From Martinezella hainanensis (lineage in GTDB: Bacteria > Pseudomonadota > Alphaproteobacteria > Rhizobiales > Rhizobiaceae), in NCBI RefSeq assembly GCF_900094555.1, contig NZ_FMAC01000010.1:1-64000 (forward strand): a stretch of DNA of 64,000 nt. Direction: 5' to 3'. The stretch's first letter is position 1. Each line of letters starts with the position of its first letter. The notes under the pieces were generated by a model that was not told the DNA's origin, did not search any database, and saw only the letters and a program-made list of their open reading frames with translations. The translations under genes were made by a program, and so were the position numbers. This document shows positions 58,270 to 64,000 of the stretch, piece after piece.

Positions 58270-59286
58270 ATGAATATTGCCAAGATGCTTATGGCATCCG
58301 CCGTCATCGCTTGCGTCGCTGCGCCGGGTGCTGCCTTTGCCGATACGTCATCCAAGAAAATTGCATTGTCGAACAACTATGCCGGCAATTCCTGGCGCCA
58401 GGCCATGTTGACCAGCTGGCAGAAGGTGACGGGCGAAGCTGTCAAGACCGGTGTCGTGGCCGCTGCCGATCCGTTCACCACGGCGGAAAACCAGGCGACC
58501 GAGCAGGCTGCCCAAATCCAGAACATGATCCTGCAGGGCTATGATGCGATTGTCATCGACGCTGCATCGCCGACGGCGCTGAACGGTGCCATCAAGGAAG
58601 CCTGCGATGCCAAGATCGTCGTCGTTTCCTTCGATGGTATCGTCACCGAACCCTGTGCCTGGCGCATCGCCGTCGACTTCAAGGGCATGGGCGCAAGCCA
58701 GATTGAATATCTCGCCAAGAAGATGCCGAAGGGCGGCAACGTGCTCGAAATCCGCGGACTAGCCGGCGTTTCGGTCGATGACGAGATCTCGGCGGGTATC
58801 CACGAGGCGGCAGCCAAATATCCGCAGTTCAAGATCGTCGGTTCGGTGCATGGCGACTGGGCACAGGATGTCGCCCAGCGGGCCGTTGCCGGCATCCTGC
58901 CGAGCCTTCCCGATATCGCTGCTGTCGTGACCCAGGGCGGTGACGGTTATGGTGCGGCCCAGGCCCTTGCCGCCGCCAAGCGTCCGATGCCGACGATCGT
59001 CATGGGCAATCGGCAGGACGAGCTTGCCTGGTGGAAGAAGGAAAAGGACGCCAGCGGTTATGAGACCATGTCGGTCTCGATCGCGCCCGGTGTCTCGACG
59101 CTTGCCTTCTGGGTCGCCCAGCAAATCCTGGATGGTCAAGAGGTGAAGAAGGATCTGGTCGTGCCGTTCCTGCGCATCGACCAGGACAATCTCGAAACCA
59201 ATCTCGCCACCACCCAGGCAGGCGGAGTCGCGAATGTCGAATACACGCTCGACGACGCCAAGAAGGTCATCGCTGCGGCGAAGTAA
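58270..59286 (+). CDS. CUT2-type sugar ABC periplasmic binding protein
   Basis: This 338-residue periplasmic-binding protein of the Peripla_BP_4 (RbsB-like) type has a signal peptide MNIAKMLMASAVIACVAAPG AAFA (cleaved near residue 24), then ALSNNYAGNSWRQAMLTSWQ and GYDAIVIDAASPTALNGAI. GGGAGG stands before ATG 58270. It delivers a sugar or polyol to the downstream permeases. A strong hairpin in the following gap probably protects its mRNA. Ligand unknown; an inositol derivative, pentose or aldonic lactone precursor would fit the SMP-30 gene at the end of the operon. Confidence 0.87.
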   Translation: MNIAKMLMASAVIACVAAPGAAFADTSSKKIALSNNYAGNSWRQAMLTSWQKVTGEAVKTGVVAAADPFTTAENQATEQAAQIQNMILQGYDAIVIDAASPTALNGAIKEACDAKIVVVSFDGIVTEPCAWRIAVDFKGMGASQIEYLAKKMPKGGNVLEIRGLAGVSVDDEISAGIHEAAAKYPQFKIVGSVHGDWAQDVAQRAVAGILPSLPDIAAVVTQGGDGYGAAQALAAAKRPMPTIVMGNRQDELAWWKKEKDASGYETMSVSIAPGVSTLAFWVAQQILDGQEVKKDLVVPFLRIDQDNLETNLATTQAGGVANVEYTLDDAKKVIAAAK

Positions 59287-59311
59287 CCGATATCTGCAGA
59301 CCGTAGAGACT

Positions 59312-59337
59312 GGCGCCGCCGATGAAAAGGCGGCGCC
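59312..59337 (+). terminator. Hairpin after sugar-binding-protein gene
   Basis: GGCGCCGCC and GGCGGCGCC form a perfect 9-bp stem with an 8-base loop, 25 bp after the SBP stop codon and 30 bp before the ATPase start. There is no T-run, so it looks like a stabiliser or partial terminator that raises binding-protein level over the rest of the operon. Confidence 0.6.
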
Positions 59338-59366
59338 TGCCGATACAACGCCCGACCGGACGATCC

Positions 59367-60857
59367 ATGATTGCAGCCAAAGACAATGCTTTAGTGAAAC
59401 AGGATGCCGGCCCGCAGGCAGTCGTTTCCGCCCGTGGCATCAAGGTGCATTTCGGTGCTGTGAAAGCGCTTGATGGCGCCGATCTGACAGTTCATGCAGG
59501 CGAGTGCATAGGGCTCGTCGGCCATAACGGCGCCGGCAAGTCGACGATCGTCAACGTCATCAATGGCGGTCTCAGCCCGCACGAGGGCAGTGTCACCTAT
59601 GACGGCGACAGCACTGTGCACGGCGTCAACGCAGCTCGCGCGCATGGCATACGCTGCGTCTTTCAGGAGTTGTCGCTCGCCCCCAATCTTACCGTTGTCG
59701 AGAATATGCGAGTGGTCCATCGCGGCCTTGCCGGCTGGAGCTGGCGGCGGCAGGCGGCGATAACCGTTCGCGCCAAGCTCGATGAGATTTTCGCCGGCCA
59801 CAGGATCGACGTCATGCGGACCGTTGGCGAACTCTCGATCGCCGAGCGGCAGATGGTAGAGATTGCGATTACCTTTTGTGCTGTTGGCGAGAAGCCGAAG
59901 CTGGTCATCCTCGATGAGCCTACGTCTTCGCTCGATGCAGGGCTCGCCGCGCAATTGATGGCCTATGTGCGTGGCTTCGTGCAGGCCGGCGGTGCCGTCA
60001 TGCTGATCTCGCATATTCTTGGCGAGATTCTTTCGACTGCAAGCCGCATCGTCGTCATGAAGGACGGTCGCGTCGTCGCCGATCGTATTGCTCAGGACTT
60101 CAGCGTCCATAGCCTGGTCCAGGCAATGGGCAGTGTCGTCAAGGAGCAGGACCGCACGCGCAGGAGCGGGGAGGGTACCACAGCGCCTCCTCTGCTTGCA
60201 CTGCCGGCGCGAGGTGGCAAGGGTCTTGGCTTCAATGTCCGCAAGGGTGAGGTAATAGGACTTGCCGGTCTGGCCGGTCATGGCCAGACTGACATGCTGC
60301 TCGATCTCCATCGGTCACTTTCGAGCAACTGGTTGCCGGGCAGGCAGGGTAATATCGCTTTCGTCGCCGGCGACCGGAGCCTGAACGGCACTTTTCCGCT
60401 TTGGAGCATCCTGAAAAATCTCAGCATTGCCTCGCTGAGCGATTTTTCGCGACTGTCCGTCGTCGATGGCGGGCGGGAGGATCGCCTCGGAGCAGACTGG
60501 AAGGGCCGTATCGAAATCCGTACGCCGACGATGGCAAACGGCATTCTGTCCTTGTCTGGCGGCAATCAGCAGAAGGTCCTGTTTGCCCGCGCCTTGGCAA
60601 CGACGGCGCCGATCGTGCTGATGGACGATCCGATGCGCGGTGTCGATATTGGCACCAAGCAGGAGGTCTACAGGATCTTGAACGACGAAGCTTCGTCCGG
60701 CCGCACTTTCATCTGGTATTCGACCGAGATGGACGAGATACGGCTCTGCGACCGCGCCTATGTCTTTCGTGACGGTGCCATCGTCGCGGAGTTGGTTGGA
60801 GAGGAAATCACGGAGGAAAATGTGCTGGCGGCTTCCTTTGCCGGGGAGGGCGCATGA
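59367..60857 (+). CDS. CUT2 sugar ABC ATPase (double-domain)
   Basis: This roughly 496-residue RbsA-like ATPase has a first domain with Walker A GHNGAGKST, signature LSIAERQMVEIA and Walker B LVILDEPTSSLD. The second, divergent domain has a degenerate Walker A (GLAGLAGHGQTDML) with LSGGNQQKVLFARAL and VLMDDPMRGVDIG. I use ATG 59367; an earlier ATG at 59322 would add basic residues. It is in the operon between binding-protein and permease genes and overlaps the first permease by 4 bp. Confidence 0.87.
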   Translation: MIAAKDNALVKQDAGPQAVVSARGIKVHFGAVKALDGADLTVHAGECIGLVGHNGAGKSTIVNVINGGLSPHEGSVTYDGDSTVHGVNAARAHGIRCVFQELSLAPNLTVVENMRVVHRGLAGWSWRRQAAITVRAKLDEIFAGHRIDVMRTVGELSIAERQMVEIAITFCAVGEKPKLVILDEPTSSLDAGLAAQLMAYVRGFVQAGGAVMLISHILGEILSTASRIVVMKDGRVVADRIAQDFSVHSLVQAMGSVVKEQDRTRRSGEGTTAPPLLALPARGGKGLGFNVRKGEVIGLAGLAGHGQTDMLLDLHRSLSSNWLPGRQGNIAFVAGDRSLNGTFPLWSILKNLSIASLSDFSRLSVVDGGREDRLGADWKGRIEIRTPTMANGILSLSGGNQQKVLFARALATTAPIVLMDDPMRGVDIGTKQEVYRILNDEASSGRTFIWYSTEMDEIRLCDRAYVFRDGAIVAELVGEEITEENVLAASFAGEGA

Positions 60858-61798
60858 GCCGCCCATCATCCGCTACCTTGCGCCTGCTCATCCCGGCGCT
60901 ATCGCTTGTCGTCCTGCTCGCCGCGGTCTTTTATCTGCAGCCGCGCGCCATGAGCTATATCGGTCTCAATCTGCTCTTCAATCTCGCCGTGCCGATTGCT
61001 CTGGCGACGATCGCGCAGATGATGATCATGTCGGTCAACGATCTCGACCTGTCGATGGGGACCTTTGTCAGCTTCACTGCCTGTGTGGCGGCGACTTATC
61101 TGCAATCTTCTCCGCTCCTCGGCATCCTCATTCTGGCGGCCGCAGTTGCCGTCTATGCCGTGATTGGCATCGTCATCTATATCAGGGATCTGCCATCGAT
61201 CGTGGTGACGCTCGGCATGAGCTTCGTCTGGGGCGGCCTTGCGGTTCTGTTGTTGCCGGCACCGGGCGGCACTGCACCCGATTGGGCGCGCTGGCTGATG
61301 ACCTCGAAGCCGCCGCTTGTTCCCATGGCGATCATAGCGAGCATCGTCATCGCGGTGTTTTCCCACCTGATCGTCATGCGATCCTCCTTCGGAGTGCTGA
61401 TCCGCGGCGTCGGCGGCAATCAGCGATCGCTGCAGCGGGCCGGCTGGTCCGTCGTCAGCCTGCGTGCTGCGGCCTATGCGCTGGCGGGCCTCTTCGCGGT
61501 ACTTGCCGGGATTGCCCTGGTGGGTCTCACCACCTCGGCGGATGCGAATATCGCGCTGCGTTACACATTGCTGTCGATCGCCGGCGTAATCCTCGGCGGT
61601 GGAGAGTTTACCGGCGGCCGCGTCTCTCCGGTGGGTGCCGTCATCGGCGCGCTGACGCTGACCCTGGCGGGCTCCTTCCTGTCGTTTCTGCGCATCTCGC
61701 CCGACTGGCAGATCGGCGCACAGGGCGCGATCCTGATCATCGTCCTTGCCCTCAGGCTCTTGCTCAATCGCGTCGAAAAGCGGGAGAAACAATCATGA
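60854..61798 (+). CDS. CUT2 sugar ABC permease (first)
   Basis: This 314-residue RbsC-like inner-membrane permease has about ten hydrophobic segments, the NDLDLSMGTFVSFTACVAA segment that corresponds to the family G-x-DLS-G-motif, and the second conserved loop FGVLIRGVGGNQRSLQRAGW. It overlaps both the ATPase gene (ATGA) and the second permease gene. The operon thus has two different permease genes, giving a heterodimeric channel. Confidence 0.88.
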   Translation: MSRPSSATLRLLIPALSLVVLLAAVFYLQPRAMSYIGLNLLFNLAVPIALATIAQMMIMSVNDLDLSMGTFVSFTACVAATYLQSSPLLGILILAAAVAVYAVIGIVIYIRDLPSIVVTLGMSFVWGGLAVLLLPAPGGTAPDWARWLMTSKPPLVPMAIIASIVIAVFSHLIVMRSSFGVLIRGVGGNQRSLQRAGWSVVSLRAAAYALAGLFAVLAGIALVGLTTSADANIALRYTLLSIAGVILGGGEFTGGRVSPVGAVIGALTLTLAGSFLSFLRISPDWQIGAQGAILIIVLALRLLLNRVEKREKQS

Positions 61799-62745
61799 TC
61801 GCTCTTCGTGCGCTTGGCCGCAAACCTTGGATCTGGTCCTTCGTCGCGGCAACCGCGGTGTGGATCATCACCGTTCTCTTCACCGGCGGCGCCAGCTCCA
61901 TCGGTCTGTCGCAGGCCGCTCTCACCTTTGCGGCATTTTCCGTCATCGTCGGCATCGGGCAGATGTTCGTCATCACGCTCGGGCCGGGCAATATCGATCT
62001 TTCCGTACCGGCCACCATGACGCTTGCCGGTACGATCGCGCTGAAGCTCATGAATGTCGAAGACAGCATGATCGTGCCGGGTCTGCTGGTGTCGGTCGTG
62101 ATCGGCCTTGGCATCGGCCTTGGCAACTACGCGCTGATCAAGCTTTTGCGCATTCCGCCGATCATCGCGACGCTTTCCATGAGCTTCATCATTCAGTCGA
62201 CCGCCATCTGGAGCAATCGCGGGCTGCGCATCAAGCCGCCCGAGTATCTGGCTGATTTCACCACATCAGGTGTGTTCGGCATACCGAATGTCGCCATTGT
62301 TGCTCTGCTGCTGTCGGCGCTTGCCTGGATTCTCCTGGAAAAGACGATTTATGGCCGTTGGATATCGGCGATCGGCCAGAGCATGTTTGCCGCGCGCATG
62401 GCCGGCATTCCGGTCGATGGAACGCGGCTTGCGACCTATGTGCTCTGCGCCATCCTGGCGTCGATCTGCGGTTATCTGCTCGCGAGCTTCTCCGGCGGGG
62501 CTGCCCTCAACATGGGTGCGGAATATCTGTTGATGTCGATCGCCGTCGTCATCATCGGCGGGACAGCTGTTGCCGGCGGTGATTCGAACGTGCCGGGCAT
62601 CTGGGGCGCCTCATTGTTCATGTTTCTGGTCGTCTCCATGCTGAACACCTATGGCTTCGGCGCCGGCCCAAGGCTCGTTCTCACCGGCCTGATCATCATT
62701 GCTGTCATTCTCGTTGCCGGCGGCCGCCCCATTGGCGGGCGCTGA
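61795..62745 (+). CDS. CUT2 sugar ABC permease (second)
   Basis: This 316-residue RbsC-like permease has the family segment LGPGNIDLSVPATMTLAGTI and the loop GRWISAIGQSMFAARMAGIP, with about ten membrane helices. It starts with a 4-bp overlap with the first permease. Together they form the channel used by the 58270 binding protein and 59367 ATPase. The SMP-30 gene follows 35 bp downstream. Confidence 0.88.
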   Translation: MIALRALGRKPWIWSFVAATAVWIITVLFTGGASSIGLSQAALTFAAFSVIVGIGQMFVITLGPGNIDLSVPATMTLAGTIALKLMNVEDSMIVPGLLVSVVIGLGIGLGNYALIKLLRIPPIIATLSMSFIIQSTAIWSNRGLRIKPPEYLADFTTSGVFGIPNVAIVALLLSALAWILLEKTIYGRWISAIGQSMFAARMAGIPVDGTRLATYVLCAILASICGYLLASFSGGAALNMGAEYLLMSIAVVIIGGTAVAGGDSNVPGIWGASLFMFLVVSMLNTYGFGAGPRLVLTGLIIIAVILVAGGRPIGGR

Positions 62746-62780
62746 ATTCCTCCCCCCAAGATCCCTACAGGAAAATTGCG

Positions 62781-63701
62781 ATGCCAAACGACATCTCGTC
62801 CGTTTACGAAATCTACGATACGCGCTTCCGCAATCTGATCGTTCCGAGCGCGGGCCTGGAGGAGCTTTATTCGGATTGCCGTTGGGCAGAGGGGCCGGTC
62901 TGGTTCGCAGACGCCGGATGCCTGATCTGGAGCGATATTCCGAATGAACGCATGCTGCGCTGGGTGCCCGGCGGGAATGTCTCGATCTTCCGCGCGCCGT
63001 CGAATTTCGCCAATGGCAACACGCGTGATCGCCAAGGGCGGCTCGTATCGTGCGAACATGGCACCCGCCGGGTGACACGCACGGAGATCGACGGCTCCAT
63101 CACCGTTCTTGCCGACGGCTATAAAGGCAAGCGGTTGAATTCACCCAATGATGTGGTCGTTCGCTCGGATGGAACCATCTGGTTTACCGACCCTACCTAC
63201 GGCATTCTGTCGAATTACGAAGGTTACAAGGCGGAGCCGGAGCAGCCGACACGCAACGTCTACCGGCTCGATCCGGCGACGGGAGAGCTAGACGCGGTGG
63301 TGGATGATTTCCGCCAACCGAACGGCTTGGCCTTCTCGCCGGACGAGACGAAACTCTATGTCGCGGACTCAGCGGCAAGCCACGACGTCAGCGCTCCCAG
63401 GCACATTCGTGTCTTTGATGTCGTGGATGGCAAGAAACTCACAAACGGCAAAGTCTTCTGCAACATCGACACCGGCATTCCGGACGGCTTCCGGGCCGAC
63501 GTCGACGGCAACATCTGGACAAGCGCTGGCGACGGCGTTCATTGTTTCGCGCCGGACGGCAGTTTGATCGGCAAGATCAAGATACCGCAGACGGTCGCCA
63601 ACCTCACCTTTGGCGGACCGAAACGTAATCAACTGTTCATAGCTGCGACACGATCGCTTTATCGAGTGTATACGGCGGCGACCGGGGTACAGGCACCCTA
63701 G
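62781..63701 (+). CDS. SMP-30/gluconolactonase-family lactonase
   Basis: This 306-residue six-bladed beta-propeller has the metal ligand Glu in WAEGPVWF, the Asn in RLNSPNDVVVRSDGTIWFTD and the Asp in LYVADSAASHD. The FANGNTRDRQGRLVSCEHGT and TRNVYRLDPATGELD blocks are typical of gluconolactonase-like proteins. It hydrolyses sugar lactones to aldonates in the cytoplasm, using a divalent metal. The ATG at 62781 lacks a strong ribosome site, but it directly follows the permease genes, suggesting that the imported sugar is oxidised to a lactone first. Confidence 0.87.
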   Translation: MPNDISSVYEIYDTRFRNLIVPSAGLEELYSDCRWAEGPVWFADAGCLIWSDIPNERMLRWVPGGNVSIFRAPSNFANGNTRDRQGRLVSCEHGTRRVTRTEIDGSITVLADGYKGKRLNSPNDVVVRSDGTIWFTDPTYGILSNYEGYKAEPEQPTRNVYRLDPATGELDAVVDDFRQPNGLAFSPDETKLYVADSAASHDVSAPRHIRVFDVVDGKKLTNGKVFCNIDTGIPDGFRADVDGNIWTSAGDGVHCFAPDGSLIGKIKIPQTVANLTFGGPKRNQLFIAATRSLYRVYTAATGVQAP

Positions 63702-63749
63702 TTGCATGTCGGGAGTTGTTGCCGATAATCGCCGACGACTTCTGTATGA

Positions 63750-64000
63750 TCAATAATCGCCCGGCTGCGGATGTAGAGCCAGCTGAAGATCCCGCAAGCC
63801 ACGGCTGCCGTCTCGGCTCCCGGTTGCGGCGACGGCTGTGAAGATGCGCTCGGCATCGTCGTACATTTTGAGATTGAGGTAGCAATATCCGCGCAGCACC
63901 ATCAGATCGACGCGCTCTTGCTGCAGCTGCGCGCGTTGGTCGAGATAGAGCAATGTTTCGTGATAGCGCTTGCCCTCGAAGGCCGAAAGTGCGCGGTCGG
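63750..64000 (-). CDS. TPR-like protein, C-terminal fragment (runs off right edge)
   Basis: The last 83 residues of a minus-strand protein are visible, ending LHPQPGDY before the stop codon at 63750. Repeats such as RYHETLLYLDQRAQLQQERV and LMVLRGYCYLNLKMYDDAER have the helix-turn-helix pattern of tetratricopeptide repeats. The 5' part lies outside the window, so no function can be assigned. It is convergent with the SMP-30 gene. Confidence 0.6.
   Translation of the reverse strand, partial: DRALSAFEGKRYHETLLYLDQRAQLQQERVDLMVLRGYCYLNLKMYDDAERIFTAVAATGSRDGSRGLRDLQLALHPQPGDY

Noticed and set aside
60760..61794. N-terminal extension of the second sugar permease frame
   Set aside because: The added sequence is non-conserved and overlaps the first permease; the ATGA overlap start at 61795 fits better.
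1..64000. tRNA, rRNA, CRISPR arrays, intact insertion sequences or origins
   Set aside because: I looked in all intergenic gaps for cloverleaf ends, direct-repeat arrays and transposase frames and saw none.

Overview
The window looks like accessory or chromid-type DNA from a Rhizobiaceae member (Rhizobium/Agrobacterium group). The reasons are the GC-rich coding sequence, many ABC uptake operons each with its own GntR, LacI, ROK or LysR regulator, a MocDEF-like oxygenase set typical of rhizobial rhizopine catabolism, an RhtX-type siderophore importer, and a RIME-like intergenic repeat near 54.3 kb. I saw no rRNA or tRNA genes, CRISPR arrays, phage genes, intact insertion sequences or replication genes.
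Layout. 1-7.2 kb: a minus-strand operon mocD-mocE-mocF-(PanB-like)-purU that looks like an oxidative O/N-demethylase with one-carbon handling, followed by two paralogous LacI regulators and a TIM-barrel sugar isomerase. 7.6-10.1 kb: three Tad-type pilus or secretion proteins (TadG, TadE, TadE/F). 10.1-15.1 kb: ROK and AraC regulators, a sugar-acid MFS transporter and its divergent GntR/FCD regulator. 15.2-17.7 kb: tautomerase, a small tyrosine-ligated heme protein and a CHRD-like periplasmic protein, divergent from a SufR-like cysteine-rich regulator. 17.8-23.4 kb: an Rrf2 regulator, MscS channel, cupin, NmrA-like reductase, metallo-beta-lactamase fold protein, AhpD-like protein and LysR. A 19-bp dyad is shared by the Rrf2 and AhpD-like promoters.
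23.6-34.6 kb: a GntR regulator and a ten-gene peptide-type ABC operon with two paralogous binding proteins, an SDR, a polysaccharide-deacetylase-fold amidohydrolase and gamma-glutamyltransferase; gamma-glutamyl or acylated peptide-like compounds are plausible substrates. 34.9-44.2 kb: a second peptide/nickel-type ABC operon flanked by two flavin-dependent LLM monooxygenases, with one Sec- and one Tat-exported binding protein. 44.6 kb: ChaC. 45.9-52.4 kb: a siderophore module (FecI-like sigma factor, FecR, TonB receptor with STN domain, RhtX-like MFS, ferric-siderophore reductase). 52.4-53.2 kb: degraded DNA with an ATPase remnant and a 30-residue membrane ORF.
53.3-55.9 kb: a GntR/FCD regulator with two winged-helix regions and a UxaA-family dehydratase preceded by a perfect 22-bp palindrome. 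56.0-63.7 kb: a NarL-type two-component system divergent from a CUT2 sugar ABC operon ending in an SMP-30 lactonase. The right edge cuts a TPR-like protein. Overall the window is a patchwork of scavenging operons for methylated inositol-like compounds, sugar acids, peptides, organosulfur- or amine-like compounds and ferric siderophores. The least conventional parts are the PanB-like protein that lacks the PanB metal site, the Fe-S-regulator/heme-protein cluster and the shared Rrf2-type operators.
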